Shown here one piece after another: positions 35,619 through 45,591 of a stretch of 64,000 nt of DNA (position 1 is the stretch's first letter; the number at the start of each line of letters is the position of its first letter). The stretch spans positions 434,001 to 498,000 of the forward strand of contig NZ_JAUSSK010000005.1 in the NCBI RefSeq assembly GCF_030812295.1. Direction: 5' to 3'. Both the position numbers and the translations under genes were made by a program. The DNA comes from Luteibacter jiangsuensis (GTDB lineage Bacteria > Pseudomonadota > Gammaproteobacteria > Xanthomonadales > Rhodanobacteraceae). The notes beneath the pieces were generated by a model, which worked only from the letters and a program-made list of their open reading frames with translations, was not told the DNA's origin and did not search any database.

Positions 35619-36954
35619 CCAGCGCTCCGAGCAGGCGCCGCGGCACCAGATGCGACGCACCGGGCTTGAGCCACGGCTCGAGCGCCAGTTCGGAACGATC
35701 GAGCTGGGGAAGGATTTCGCTGCGGAAGCGCGCGACCAGCGCATCCTCGCTCCACTCCGGTCGCTCGGCCAGGGCCGCCATGGCGGCACGCGCCTCGGCG
35801 CCCTCTCCGACGCACTCGAACGGCTTATGGTCCTTGTATTCCAGCAGCGCATCGAACGCGCCAGCCAACTCTTCGTCGTCGAGCAGGTTGCGCCCGAAGA
35901 TCGACAGCAGTCGCGGCTTGGCCATGAACGGGGCCAGCGCCAGGAAAACGAAATGGCACTTCGGGCACTGGCCGCACCAGCGATCGGCGGGTTTCGGTCC
36001 GAGGATGCGGAAATTGCGGTTGCAACTGGAGAAGACGTTGAAATAGTCGCTACCCAGCCGCGCGAACGCGCTGGTCACGGCCAACTCCGACCAGGGCCGC
36101 AGCAACGAGCAGTAGTCGAGATCGGCGGCCACGTGCGAGTGCAGGTAGTCGTGCAGGGTTTTCTCGAAACCGAAGCCCTTGCTCCACTGGTGGTTCACTT
36201 CCTGGCCGTCGTACTCCAGCGTGGCCACCGAGGCGGAACGTTCGTTGGCGAACACGATCGAATCGTAGCCATAGAGGACCGCCGCCACCACGAGGATCAC
36301 CGAGTTGATCGCAGTGACGGGGATATGCCCGTTCCACGCGCCGAGACGATTCAGTTCGAACAGGCCCGGTGCCAGTTCGCGCGAGATGTTGAGCGTGGGC
36401 AGGCCCGTGCGCGCGGCGCACTCGGCGATCAGCGGCGAGTTACCCACCCAGGCAGCCGTGGCCTCGGCACCGATGGACTTGATCGCCTCGACCGCCACCA
36501 CCGAATCCTTGCCGCCGCCGATCGGCAGCAGCGAACGTTTCGGCAGGCCGATCGCGGGCACCGCTGCATGCCGCTTGCGCTCGAACGGAAAGGCGATACG
36601 TCCGCGCAGGTCCAGGCGGTTGCGGTAGGCGAACTCTGCCAGGCCGTGCAGGTACAGTGCATCGAGCATCGACGCGCCGTCTTCGTCGAGCGCCTCGCCC
36701 TCGACGACGATCGTAGCGGGGATGCCCGCCTTGTAGTAGCTGACACCGGCGACCAGATGGAGCAGGCGCAGCGCCGCCGCGAAAGCGGCCTCGCGTTCCG
36801 CCGACACCGACGGTGCGCCGGGAAAGGTCACACGCTCGACCAGCTCGGGGCCTTCGTCGAAGGCGTAGACCAACTCGGCCACACCATCGACGAACGTATG
36901 GCGGACGAAGCGAAAACGTTCGCTCTGGCGCGGATCGGCAAGCGGGGCGGTCAC
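35605..36954 (-). CDS. murL: UDP-MurNAc-L-Ala-L-Glu epimerase MurL
   Basis: A 449-residue enzyme that, in Xanthomonas, converts the terminal L-Glu of UDP-MurNAc-L-Ala-L-Glu to D-Glu, replacing glutamate racemase. An ATP-pyrophosphatase-like loop is visible in L-P-I-G-G-G-K-D-S-V-V-A (residues about 165-176), as in adenylating enzymes. A C-x-x-C pair (W-C-G-Q-C-P-K-C) is near residue 330. It starts with GTG at 36954, overlapping the lysAC stop by 4 bases, and runs into murD2 by 14 bases. The close coupling of all three genes supports the call. Confidence 0.88.
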   Translation of the reverse strand: MTAPLADPRQSERFRFVRHTFVDGVAELVYAFDEGPELVERVTFPGAPSVSAEREAAFAAALRLLHLVAGVSYYKAGIPATIVVEGEALDEDGASMLDALYLHGLAEFAYRNRLDLRGRIAFPFERKRHAAVPAIGLPKRSLLPIGGGKDSVVAVEAIKSIGAEATAAWVGNSPLIAECAARTGLPTLNISRELAPGLFELNRLGAWNGHIPVTAINSVILVVAAVLYGYDSIVFANERSASVATLEYDGQEVNHQWSKGFGFEKTLHDYLHSHVAADLDYCSLLRPWSELAVTSAFARLGSDYFNVFSSCNRNFRILGPKPADRWCGQCPKCHFVFLALAPFMAKPRLLSIFGRNLLDDEELAGAFDALLEYKDHKPFECVGEGAEARAAMAALAERPEWSEDALVARFRSEILPQLDRSELALEPWLKPGASHLVPRRLLGALDALG

Positions 36955-39563
36955 GGCAGCAGGACCTCGTCGGCTTCGTCACGCAGGTTGTAGCGGGAGG
37001 CCATCACGGCGCCATAGGCGCCACCCTGGGCGAGCAGGATCACGTCGTCTTCCTTCGACTCGGGCAGGCGGCGATCGGAACCGAGGATGTCGCCGGATTC
37101 GCAGATCGGGCCGACGACCTGGTACATCGTGGTGGCGGGTTCGCCGAAACGGGAGAGGTTGGCGATCTCGTGCCAGGCATCGTAGAGCGCCGGGCGGATC
37201 AGGCTGTTCATGCCTGTATCGAGGCCGAGGTAACGCACGTTCGCGCCCTTTTCCTTCTCCTGCGTCACCTTGGCCAGCAACACACCTGCATCGGCCACCA
37301 GGTAACGGCCCGGTTCCATCCACAACTGGAACTGCGGATAGGCCTGGTGCACCGAAGTAAGCACGCGGTCGAGCGCCGCCATGTCCAACGCCGTTTCACC
37401 GGGATGCGACGGCACGCCGAGGCCACCGCCGATATTGAGCACCGAGATCGTGCCGATGCGTTCGGCCAGCGCGGCGAGTTGCGAGTAGACCTCGCCCCAG
37501 TGCGCCGCGTCGAGGATGCCCGAGCCCAGGTGCGCGTGCAGGCCGATCACCCGTACGCCAGCCGCGTCGGCCAGGCGCAGGAAACGATCCACGTGCTCGA
37601 TCGGTACGCCGAACTTGCTGCCGGTACCACCGGTCTTCACTTTCTCGTGATGACCGAGGCCACGGCCGAGGTCCACGCGCAGCATGATGTCGCGCCCGGC
37701 GAACATCTCGCCCCAATGCTCGATGGGATGCAGTGCATCGATGGTGATCGTCGCCCGTGTCTGCAAGGCCGCGGCGAAATCGCGACGGGCCGCGAAATTC
37801 GGCGTGAACAACAGTGGGACGTCGTCCGGCACCGCGGCCGAGACCGCCGCCAGCTCGCCCGGTGAGACGCACTCGAAGGCGAAGCCTTCCTCCGCCAGCA
37901 CCTTGAGAATGCCCGGATGGGTGTTCGCCTTTACGGCATAGTGCGCGCGATCCACGGCCTTCAACGACTTCACACGGCGTGCCTGCGCGCGCACCGTCGG
38001 CAAGTGGTAGACGTAGCGTGGGGTACGTTCCTGGGCCAGCCTCATCAAGGCGGGCCACTCGCCCTGCCACCATGCCGCGCTCGGCAACGCCTGTTCGCCC
38101 GCGCCGTAGAGCGCCTGCCAGGAGGGTCCGAAGACGACGCTGTCGTCCGTACGCAGCGCACCGGCGCCGATCAGCAGTTCGTGCAGGCGAGGCAGCATGT
38201 CATCCACCACATCCTCGTCGACGACGAAGGTCAGGTTGAGGTTGTTCGACGACTGCGAGATCAGGTGCACGCGCAACTGGCCGAACTCGGCCAGCACGCC
38301 CGACAGCTTGTGCAGCATCGAACGCATGCCGCGGCCGACGAGGGTGATGGCCGCGCAGGGCGCGATCACCTTCACCCGGCAGACGCGGGCCAGATCCGCC
38401 GCCAGCGCGGCGATCGCATCGGAGTCGAGCAGGTTCTCGGTGGGATCGAGCGATACCGTGACGTTGGTTTCCGCCGAGCCGATCAGGTCCACCGACAGGC
38501 CGTGGCGCTTGAAAGCGTCGAACACGTCGGCGAGGAAGCCGACCTGCTGCCACATGCCGACCGATTCCATCGATACCAGGGTGATGCCCTTGCGTGCGCT
38601 GATCGCCTTGATGCTCGGCGCATGCTCGCGCACTTCCGGGCCGATCGAGGTACCTTCCAGCTCGGGCCGGTTGGTGTCCTTGATCAGGAGCGGTACGCGC
38701 GGTTCGCGCAGCGGGGAAAGGCAGCGCGGGTGCAGTACCTTGGCACCGGTGGACGCGATTTCCTGCGCCTCTTCGTAGTCGAGCCGCTGCAACAGGCGCG
38801 CCCCGGCGACCTGGCGCGGGTTCGCACTGAACATGCCGGCCACGTCCGTCCATATTTCCACGCGCGACGCCGCCAGCAGCGCACCGAAATAGGCTGCCGA
38901 GGTGTCCGAACCGCCGCGCCCGAGCAAGACCGTGCGCCCGCTTTCGTCCTGTGCGATGAACCCCTGCGTGATGAACACGTCGCCGCGCTCCGCCAGCGCC
39001 GCCGACAGCGCCGCATCGTGGTGCGGCTCCACCATGGCCGAGAGCAGGCGCGTGCGTTCGTTCTGGTTGGGCAACACCACCGAATGCAGGCATTCGCGGG
39101 CGTCGACCCAGGTGGTCGCCAGCCCGTTGGCGGAGAGGAAAGCCGCGCCGAGTGCACTGGACATCAGCTCGCCATGGGCCTGCACGCGCGCCTGCCAGGC
39201 CAGTTCGCCCAGGTCCACGGCGCCCGCCTCGGCCAGCATCGCCAGATCGGCAAGCCGCGCACCCAGGGTCTCCGGCATCGGCAGGGACATCTCGGCGAGC
39301 AAGGCATGGTGGCGATCGGCCAGTGCGGCGGCCGCCTCCGAGCGGCGTTTGGGTTCCGTGTGCGTGCAAAGCTGTTTCAGGCCGTCGGTGATGCCGGACA
39401 GGGCCGAGACCACGATCAGCACGCGCGCGCCTTCGGCGCGGCGGCTGGCGGCCAGTTCAAGGATATTGCGCCAGCGTGCGGCGGTGGCCACGGAGGTGCC
39501 GCCGAACTTCATGACGATCCAGGGCGCGTTGAGGGGCAACGGCGCGTTTGCGTTTTCGCTCAC
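36951..39563 (-). CDS. lysAC: Bifunctional aspartate kinase / diaminopimelate decarboxylase
   Basis: An 870-residue fusion. Residues about 12-460 are aspartate kinase (K-F-G-G-T-S-V near the start, G-R-G-G-S-D-T-S-A, then ACT-type regulatory segments around S-M-E-S-V-G-M). Residues about 505-870 are a PLP diaminopimelate decarboxylase (Y-A-V-K-A-N-T-H with the PLP lysine, G-L-H-A-H-L-G-S-G, N-I-G-G-G-L-G, E-P-G-R-Y-L-V and C-E-S-G-D). It thus covers the first and last steps of lysine synthesis. A GTG at 39563 is the preferred start because the upstream in-frame residues look like intergenic DNA; an ATG at 39653 is possible but overlaps the trmJ stop. This fusion is characteristic of Xanthomonadales. 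Confidence 0.94.
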   Translation of the reverse strand: MSENANAPLPLNAPWIVMKFGGTSVATAARWRNILELAASRRAEGARVLIVVSALSGITDGLKQLCTHTEPKRRSEAAAALADRHHALLAEMSLPMPETLGARLADLAMLAEAGAVDLGELAWQARVQAHGELMSSALGAAFLSANGLATTWVDARECLHSVVLPNQNERTRLLSAMVEPHHDAALSAALAERGDVFITQGFIAQDESGRTVLLGRGGSDTSAAYFGALLAASRVEIWTDVAGMFSANPRQVAGARLLQRLDYEEAQEIASTGAKVLHPRCLSPLREPRVPLLIKDTNRPELEGTSIGPEVREHAPSIKAISARKGITLVSMESVGMWQQVGFLADVFDAFKRHGLSVDLIGSAETNVTVSLDPTENLLDSDAIAALAADLARVCRVKVIAPCAAITLVGRGMRSMLHKLSGVLAEFGQLRVHLISQSSNNLNLTFVVDEDVVDDMLPRLHELLIGAGALRTDDSVVFGPSWQALYGAGEQALPSAAWWQGEWPALMRLAQERTPRYVYHLPTVRAQARRVKSLKAVDRAHYAVKANTHPGILKVLAEEGFAFECVSPGELAAVSAAVPDDVPLLFTPNFAARRDFAAALQTRATITIDALHPIEHWGEMFAGRDIMLRVDLGRGLGHHEKVKTGGTGSKFGVPIEHVDRFLRLADAAGVRVIGLHAHLGSGILDAAHWGEVYSQLAALAERIGTISVLNIGGGLGVPSHPGETALDMAALDRVLTSVHQAYPQFQLWMEPGRYLVADAGVLLAKVTQEKEKGANVRYLGLDTGMNSLIRPALYDAWHEIANLSRFGEPATTMYQVVGPICESGDILGSDRRLPESKEDDVILLAQGGAYGAVMASRYNLRDEADEVLLP

Positions 39564-39649
39564 GGGACTCTTTGGGCTGCTGGGGGAAGCGTTGGCCGGC
39601 CAAACCGGCAAATCCCCCGAAGTGTTGCGCCGCAACGGCAAAAACGCAA

Positions 39650-40417
39650 TCAATCGCCCTTGTGCGCGATCTGGGCCATGCGCTGCGCATCCGCGAGGAT
39701 GCCGTGCAGGATGCGCAGCTCGCGCGGCTCGGGGCGGGCGCGCAGGAAGAGCTTGCGCAGCTTCAGCATGATCGTGGTCGGCGAGCGGCCCTTGTGGAAC
39801 TCGATGTCATCGAGCGCCTGGCCCAAGTGGGTGAAGAACCGCTCCATCTGCTCGGCATCCGCCGGTGCCTCATCGGGGTCGAGCCCTGCCGCCGCCGGAG
39901 CACGCGGCTCCTCCGCCAACAGCGCCGTGCGCAGCTCGTAAGCCACCACCTGCACCGCCTGTGACAGGTTCAACGAGCTGAAATCGTCGACGCTCGGAAT
40001 CCGCACCATGGCGTGGCAACGCGCCAGTTCGTCGTTTTCCAGTCCCGTTCGTTCGTTGCCGAACACCAGCGCCACCTGCTCGCCACGGCGGGCGGCGGCG
40101 ATCGCCTGGGCCGCCCCCTCGCGCGGATCGAGTTCCGGCAGGTTCACGCCACGACGCCGGGCGGACAGGCCGAGGGCGAAGGTGGCGCCGGCCAGGCCGC
40201 CGACCAGGTCGTCGTGGATCGCGGCATGGTCCAGGACATCGTCCGCACCGGCCGCCAATGCCGTCGCCTCGGGGTCCGGGAAGCGGTGGGGCGCCACCAG
40301 GGTCAGCCGGTCGAACCCCATCGTGCGGATCGCGCGCGCGGCCGAGCCGATATTTCCCGCATGGGAGGTGCGGACGAGGACGAAACGAAGGCGGTCATGG
40401 AGATCGGAAAGAGCCAT
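39650..40417 (-). CDS. trmJ: tRNA (cytidine/uridine-32-2'-O)-methyltransferase TrmJ
   Basis: A 255-residue SPOUT-family methyltransferase that methylates the 2'-O of residue 32 in tRNA anticodon loops using SAM. The N-terminal motif [14 protein letters not shown], the G-N-E-R-T-G-L segment and the S-x-N-L-S-Q-A-V-Q-V segment form the knot and SAM site. A C-terminal extension with [14 protein letters not shown] fits TrmJ. It lies upstream of lysAC in the same direction, divergent from suhB across 134 bases, and next to suhB as in many proteobacteria. Confidence 0.94.
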   Translation of the reverse strand: MALSDLHDRLRFVLVRTSHAGNIGSAARAIRTMGFDRLTLVAPHRFPDPEATALAAGADDVLDHAAIHDDLVGGLAGATFALGLSARRRGVNLPELDPREGAAQAIAAARRGEQVALVFGNERTGLENDELARCHAMVRIPSVDDFSSLNLSQAVQVVAYELRTALLAEEPRAPAAAGLDPDEAPADAEQMERFFTHLGQALDDIEFHKGRSPTTIMLKLRKLFLRARPEPRELRILHGILADAQRMAQIAHKGD

Positions 40418-40551
40418 GGGTGGCGGACGATTGGCGGGAGGACCGGAAAGTCTACAACGGCAATGACTTGGGCGAGGCGCGGCAGGGTGGTAAACTCTGC
40501 GGCCGATGCGGCTTCGACCGCCTCCCTCGTTCTTTTACCAAGCCGATCCCC

Positions 40552-41355
40552 ATGCCCAGACCCGCCGTCAATGTCGCGGCGCGCGCCGCGCGCTCCGCAG
40601 GAAACATCATCCTGCGCTATATGAATCGCATCGAAGGCCTTGCGGTCGTCGAAAAGCAGCGTATGGACTTCGCCTCCGAGGTCGACCGCCTCGCCGAAGC
40701 CGAGATCGTCAAGGAACTCCGCCGTGCCTATCCCACCCATGCCATCCTGGGCGAAGAGTCCGGGCAGATCGGCAAGGGCCCGCTGACCTGGGTCATCGAT
40801 CCGCTCGACGGTACGCACAACTACTTGCGCGGTATCCCGCACTTCTGCGTCTCGATCGCCCTGGTCGAGAAGGGTGAACCTGTCTATGGCGTGGTCTTCG
40901 ACCCGCTGCGCGACGAGCTGTTCACGGCGAGCAAGGGTGATGGCGCCTACCTCAACGACCGCCGCATCCGCGTCGGCAAGCGCGAAGGCCTTGCCGGTGC
41001 GCTGATCGCCACCGGCTATCCCTACCGGGCGCGTAACCACCTCGACGCGCAATTGGCGATGACGGCGGCGCTGCTCAAGGACGCCGAAGACATCCGCCGC
41101 ATGGGTTCGGCCGCGCTCGACCTCGCCTATGTGGCCGCCGGCCGCGTCGACGGTTTCTTCGAGCCTGGGCTCAACGTGTGGGACATCGCCGCGGGCGCCC
41201 TGCTCGTGCGCGAGGCCGGCGGCGTCTACGGTGATTTCGCCGGCCGCGAAGGCCTGCCGGAGAGCGGCAACATCATCGCCGCCAATCACAAGGTGGCCGC
41301 CGCGATGACCGAGGTCATCGGCGCCAATGCCACGCCCCGCCTCCTCGGCGTGTAA
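40552..41355 (+). CDS. suhB: Inositol-1-monophosphatase family protein SuhB
   Basis: A 267-residue Mg-dependent phosphatase of the inositol monophosphatase fold. Motif 1 ([12 protein letters not shown]), G-E-E-S and motif 2 (W-D-I-A-A-G) carry the metal-binding residues. In E. coli SuhB also takes part in rRNA antitermination with Nus factors. The ATG at 40552 gives M-P-R-P-A-V-N, close to the usual M-H-P-M-L-N-I-A-V-R-A-A start. The long upstream in-frame reading overlaps trmJ and is rejected. Confidence 0.95.
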   Translation: MPRPAVNVAARAARSAGNIILRYMNRIEGLAVVEKQRMDFASEVDRLAEAEIVKELRRAYPTHAILGEESGQIGKGPLTWVIDPLDGTHNYLRGIPHFCVSIALVEKGEPVYGVVFDPLRDELFTASKGDGAYLNDRRIRVGKREGLAGALIATGYPYRARNHLDAQLAMTAALLKDAEDIRRMGSAALDLAYVAAGRVDGFFEPGLNVWDIAAGALLVREAGGVYGDFAGREGLPESGNIIAANHKVAAAMTEVIGANATPRLLGV

Positions 41356-41361
41356 TCGGAA

Positions 41362-41395
41362 GGCCAGCGCCATGGGATAACCCCTCGCGCTGGCC
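41362..41395 (+). terminator. Hairpin after suhB
   Basis: GGCCAGCGC and GCGCTGGCC form a perfect 9-base stem around 16 bases, seven bases after the suhB stop. No T-run follows. It separates suhB from the phosphoesterase gene. Confidence 0.5.
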
Positions 41396-41492
41396 CCTCC
41401 ATACGCCTACATACGCGCGTGGGCACCGCCTCCTAATCTGTCTCTGGCGAACCGGATGTTCGCTTCCCCTACGACGGATCAAGGAAAAACCC

Positions 41493-42536
41493 GTGTCATT
41501 CCCCACTCGAAACCCTGGCCGCCTCTCGGCGGTGCTCGCGCTCGCCATTGCTTCGACCTGCCTCTCCCCTGCAGCCACGGCCGAAATACGCACGATGATC
41601 GTCACGTCCGATCCCCAATACCCGTGGACGGCGAAGACGGATGCCCGCATACCCCAGGACGATGCCGAACGCGACGCGGAATCCGAGGCGTTGATCGAAG
41701 AGCAGTACCGCAGCATCGTCGCTTACCGCGCGGCCCGCCCGGGGCAGGACATCCCCGTATTCATCAATGGCGATCTCACCGCCTATGGCCACGGAGCGCA
41801 GCGCAGCACGATGGAGCGCCTGCTGCGGATCCTCGGCGACAACGTCCACCTCGGTCTCGGCAACCACGATTACGAGAACAACATCCGTAACGACCAGGGC
41901 GAGGGCTGCTACAACAACGGCTGCGCGCGGGACAGCATCACCGACCTCGTTCGCCATGTGACGAAGAAGCGAGGCGTCGTCTCGTTCGACTTCTCGGCCC
42001 AACCAGGTGCATTCAGCACCCGGTATGTGGGCAGCCTCGCCTACGCCGTGCGTGCACCGGGCCTGGATCGCGTGCTGCACATGCAGCTCCACAACCACCC
42101 GACGTATGCGGTTTCGTTCGATACCACCGAGGGCATCATTCCTGCACGGTACGACATCGAGTCATCGGTGCCATGGCTTTACAACCTGCTTGGCGAGCAC
42201 CTGAACGTACCGCCCTTCGGCACCCCTTCGGATCGTGCCTATGACTTCGCCATCGTCCACATGCACAACCCCGACACTTTCAACGGTGACTTCGCCCGTA
42301 CCGTTTCAGGCGTCGACGTAGCGGCCATATTTGCAGGGCACCTGCACCGTACCCTCGGGTATTACAGGAACATCGGCAGCGTGCCGGTCTATCTCAGTGG
42401 CTCCGCTTCGCAGCGCACTTACCTGGTGGTGGAACACGATACCAACGAGGCGGTACTTCGGGTATATGGCGTGCGCGACAACGATCCGGAGCGCAAGACG
42501 CTGATCGACACCGTGCCCACCCGGCGCGCGGACTGA
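41493..42536 (+). CDS. Secreted calcineurin-like metallophosphoesterase
   Basis: A 347-residue protein with a signal peptide (residues 1-30, ending A-A-T-A) and a metallophosphoesterase domain. Metal-binding motifs are S-D-P-Q near residue 39, N-G-D-L-T-A-Y-G-H, G-N-H-D and a C-terminal G-H-L-H-R. The first motif has Gln where D-x-H enzymes have His, as in a known subset. The GTG start at 41493 is backed by AAGGA. An N-N-x-C-x-x-x-x-x-G-C pair near residues 132-140 could form a disulfide, consistent with export. The substrate is unknown. The gene sits alone between suhB and convergent hda. Confidence 0.85.
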   Translation: MSFPTRNPGRLSAVLALAIASTCLSPAATAEIRTMIVTSDPQYPWTAKTDARIPQDDAERDAESEALIEEQYRSIVAYRAARPGQDIPVFINGDLTAYGHGAQRSTMERLLRILGDNVHLGLGNHDYENNIRNDQGEGCYNNGCARDSITDLVRHVTKKRGVVSFDFSAQPGAFSTRYVGSLAYAVRAPGLDRVLHMQLHNHPTYAVSFDTTEGIIPARYDIESSVPWLYNLLGEHLNVPPFGTPSDRAYDFAIVHMHNPDTFNGDFARTVSGVDVAAIFAGHLHRTLGYYRNIGSVPVYLSGSASQRTYLVVEHDTNEAVLRVYGVRDNDPERKTLIDTVPTRRAD

Positions 42537-42538
42537 AC

Positions 42539-43234
42539 TCAGTCGTCCTTGAGCAGGTTGCGCAGGAAAGGCACCGTCACTCGCCGTTGCGCGGCGAGCG
42601 ACGCGCGGTCCAGGGTATCGAGCAGGTCCAGCAAGGTACCCAGGTCGCGCGCATGATGTGCGAACAGCCAGTCCAGCACCACGTCGTCCAGCTCGATGCC
42701 ACGCGCCGCGGCTTGCTCACGCAGCACACCGCGGCGCTCCGCGTCGGCCAGCGGTTTCAGCACCGCCTGGGTCAACGAACCCAACCTCGAACGCAGGTCG
42801 GGCAAGGCGATATCCAGCGATACCGGCGCACCCGTCGCCGAGAACAGCAGCGTGCATCCGTCCGCACGATATCGGTTGAACGTGTCGAACAACGCATGTT
42901 CCGCATCGTCCTCGCCGGCGATGGAATCGATGTCGTCGATCGCCAGCACATCGCTGCCCGCCATGCCACGAATCGCCACCGCACGCGATCCCCGTAACCC
43001 GGCCAACGGCAGGTATTGGGCCGTGCGGCCAGCGTCGATCGCCGCCTGGCACGCCGCGATCAGCAAATGGGTACGGCCACTGCCCAATGGCCCGGCCAGG
43101 AACACCCATGGTGCGGAGGGATCCACCGCCGCGGCCCGCACGGCTTCCACCGCCACCGCGTTATCGCCGGGATGGAAATGCTCGAAGCGCTGGCGTCGCG
43201 GCCAACGCAATGCGAGGGGGAGCTGGGGTGTCAT
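42539..43234 (-). CDS. hda: DnaA regulatory inactivator Hda
   Basis: A 231-residue AAA+ protein that works with the replication clamp to hydrolyse DnaA-bound ATP after initiation. The clamp-binding motif Q-L-P-L-A-L is right at the N-terminus (residues 4-9). Walker A is degenerate (G-P-L-G-S-G-R-T-H, with Arg in place of Lys), Walker B is L-A-I-D-D-I-D, and the C-terminal part resembles DnaA domain III. The ATG at 43234 overlaps the perM stop by 4 bases. Longer readings enter perM and are rejected. Confidence 0.93.
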   Translation of the reverse strand: MTPQLPLALRWPRRQRFEHFHPGDNAVAVEAVRAAAVDPSAPWVFLAGPLGSGRTHLLIAACQAAIDAGRTAQYLPLAGLRGSRAVAIRGMAGSDVLAIDDIDSIAGEDDAEHALFDTFNRYRADGCTLLFSATGAPVSLDIALPDLRSRLGSLTQAVLKPLADAERRGVLREQAAARGIELDDVVLDWLFAHHARDLGTLLDLLDTLDRASLAAQRRVTVPFLRNLLKDD

Positions 43235-44394
43235 GGATGGCCATCGCCGGGCAACGGCGGCTGGTCGCGCCGCGTATTCACGGTGACGTCGACATCCACG
43301 TCGACTTCCACCTGTTCGGTGGACGCGTCCGCGGCCGGTTCCATGTAGAGGTCGCTCTCGCGGTAGCGCGCGAAGACATAGCGCATCAGCACCACCACCA
43401 CGGAGGCCGCAGGCAATGCCAGCAGTACACCGAGGAACCCGAACAGGTGACCGCCCGCCAGCACGGCGAAGATCACCGCCACCGGATGCAGACCGATCTT
43501 GCCGCCGACCAGGCGCGGCACGAGCACATAGCCTTCGAGCAACTGGCCGATGGTGAAGACCACCGCGACGAGGATCACGTGCGCCCAGTCGCCGTATTGC
43601 ACCAGCGCCGCGATCAGCGCCGCGACGAAGCCGATCATGAAACCCAGATAGGGAACGAAGCTGAGCAGACCCGCGACCATGCCGATCAGGGGACCGATGG
43701 AAATGCCGACCAGGGTGAGGCCCAGTCCGTAAAACACGCCCAGGGCCAGCATCACCAGCAACTGACCGCGGACGAAGGCACCGAGCACCTGGTCCGATTC
43801 GCGCGACAGGTGGACCACGGTCGGCTCGATCGAGCGTGGCAGCAGGCGCCGGATGTGCGCGATCATCGTGTCCCAGTCGCGCAGGAGGTAGAACGCCACG
43901 ACGGGAATCAGCACGGCATTGGTGATCCAGGTGACCACGCCCATGCCCGACTGGGTGACCTTGGCGACGGCCTTGGCGGCAATGCTCCCCACCGAGCCCA
44001 TATGCTCGCGGATCGTCGCCAGCAGGCTGTCGGTATCGAATACGTTCGGGTCCAGCCGCAGGCGCGTCTGAATCCACGGCAGGGCCGTGCCGCGCACCCA
44101 GTCCACGTAGCGCGGGAGGTTCTCGGCGAGGTTCTCGAACTGGTGCTGGATCAGCGGGATCAGCAGGAGCACCACGCCGACGAAGACCAGCGAGATCACG
44201 GTGAACACGATGCTCACCGCCCAGGTGCGCCCCATGCCCAACCGCTGCAGGCGGTCTGCGAGGGGGTCGCCAAGGTAGGCGAGCATGGCCGCGATGGCGA
44301 ACGGCATCAGCACCGGCGCCAGCAACCAGATCACGAAGACGATGACGGCGGTGATCGCAAGCAGCTGCCAGCGGCGCGAGGTGTCGTGGTTCAT
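43231..44394 (-). CDS. AI-2E/PerM-family permease
   Basis: A 387-residue inner-membrane protein of the PerM/YdiK family with about eight helices. Features include L-M-P-F-A-I-A-A-M-L-A-Y-L near the start, P-V-V-A-F-Y-L-L-R-D-W-D in the middle, F-V-P-Y-L-G and the P-R-L-V-G-G-K-I-G-L-H-P-V-A-V-I motif. Proposed roles in this family range from autoinducer-2 export to ion antiport and are not settled. The C-terminal tail (about 35 residues) is acidic. The start ATG at 44394 follows AGGA. An upstream in-frame extension of 67 residues is non-coding in style. Confidence 0.9.
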   Translation of the reverse strand: MNHDTSRRWQLLAITAVIVFVIWLLAPVLMPFAIAAMLAYLGDPLADRLQRLGMGRTWAVSIVFTVISLVFVGVVLLLIPLIQHQFENLAENLPRYVDWVRGTALPWIQTRLRLDPNVFDTDSLLATIREHMGSVGSIAAKAVAKVTQSGMGVVTWITNAVLIPVVAFYLLRDWDTMIAHIRRLLPRSIEPTVVHLSRESDQVLGAFVRGQLLVMLALGVFYGLGLTLVGISIGPLIGMVAGLLSFVPYLGFMIGFVAALIAALVQYGDWAHVILVAVVFTIGQLLEGYVLVPRLVGGKIGLHPVAVIFAVLAGGHLFGFLGVLLALPAASVVVVLMRYVFARYRESDLYMEPAADASTEQVEVDVDVDVTVNTRRDQPPLPGDGHP

Positions 44395-44467
44395 GCGAGT
44401 CCTGGTTCGTCGTAGGGGGTGCGCCGCCATCGTCCGGAAGCGGTGCCGGTGCGATGGTCGTCGATCG

Positions 44468-45460
44468 TCACGGAATCCAGCGCACGGCGAGGTCGGCGCC
44501 ATCGTGTGCGTCGGCGCCCAGTATGTGACCACCCGCCGCGTAGGCCGCCACCAGGCGTGCCAACGGCGCGCTGGCATTGACATTGAGTAGCACACCGTCG
44601 GCAGTGGCTCCCACGGGCGCCACGGATTTGACCGCGGGATCGTTCTGGAAGGTCGCCAGCAAGCCGGCGTAATCGGCCGCCGAACGCAGGCCGCTCACCC
44701 AGACCTTCCCGCTGGAACTGCCGCCCTGAATGGCTGCGAACTGCCGGTCGAGCTTGTCGGCCATGGCGTTCGCACCATTGGCGAGCAGCGCGGCGCGGGC
44801 CTCGCCACTATCTTTCCAGGTGCCGGTACGGCCGGCGGAAACGAGGGTCCAGTCGGCCTGGTCGTCGCCGATCTTGCCGACCAGGACCATGGCGGTGTTG
44901 TACCGACGGGCCACGGTCGCCACGGCGCCGGGATCGCCCTGGGCGATGGCCGCCGGATCCGGGAGCGAATCCGCCTTGGGCACGACGATCTGGTAACCGC
45001 GGGTATCGGCCATCTGCGCCAACGGCACCAGGTCCTGCTGGCCGAGAAGCGCCCCACCCGCATCGCGGACGATCACCAGGACGGGCGGCTTCGGCGCCGC
45101 GACCGACGCGTCGCCCACCGCGAGCACCCGGCGGATCGCACCGGGATCGAAGACGATATCGAGGCTCAGCGGCGCCCCATTGGCGCCACCGGTGCGGGCG
45201 TACTGGTATTGCTGGACGAGCCCGCCAGGCTGTTTCATGGCCTCCGCATAGCCGGGTTTCCCGCGGGGGTCGGCCCCATTGGAAGCACGGGCGAGCACCT
45301 GGGTGAGCCCCGTGGCGAAGGCCTGGTCGCGCACGGCGGCGCTGGTATCGGCCACCGGCACCGTCACCGTGTAGATCGACGTCTGCGCCATGGCGGAGCC
45401 GGCGCAGGCCGCCACGAGGAGCATCCAAAAGACGAGGAAACGGGCTGGGCGCATGGTCAT
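44468..45460 (-). CDS. DUF2066-containing exported protein
   Basis: A 330-residue protein with a signal peptide (about 1-24, ending A-M-A-Q) that resembles the DUF2066 family, whose function is unknown. The mature N-terminus ([13 protein letters not shown]-x-x-V-R-D-Q-A) is typical. ATGs at 45460 and 45454 are both possible; the first has AGGGA six bases before it. It heads a likely transcript with perM and hda and is divergent from purM, a common arrangement in this group. Confidence 0.88.
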   Translation of the reverse strand: MTMRPARFLVFWMLLVAACAGSAMAQTSIYTVTVPVADTSAAVRDQAFATGLTQVLARASNGADPRGKPGYAEAMKQPGGLVQQYQYARTGGANGAPLSLDIVFDPGAIRRVLAVGDASVAAPKPPVLVIVRDAGGALLGQQDLVPLAQMADTRGYQIVVPKADSLPDPAAIAQGDPGAVATVARRYNTAMVLVGKIGDDQADWTLVSAGRTGTWKDSGEARAALLANGANAMADKLDRQFAAIQGGSSSGKVWVSGLRSAADYAGLLATFQNDPAVKSVAPVGATADGVLLNVNASAPLARLVAAYAAGGHILGADAHDGADLAVRWIP

Positions 45461-45591
45461 GGCATCCCTTTGTGAAGGCGGGAAGTCTGCCCAAACCTTG
45501 GCATGGCGTCCATCCAGGGTATGTGCAGGAACCGGCCGCGCCATCGCTTGCTGCTATCATGCGCGGTTTCCAATACGTGCCGGAACCGCTT

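Noticed and set aside
37917-39941. 674-codon open frame antisense to lysAC
   Set aside because: Composition is dominated by Arg, Gln, His and Gly, without motifs. lysAC on the other strand carries all expected catalytic motifs.
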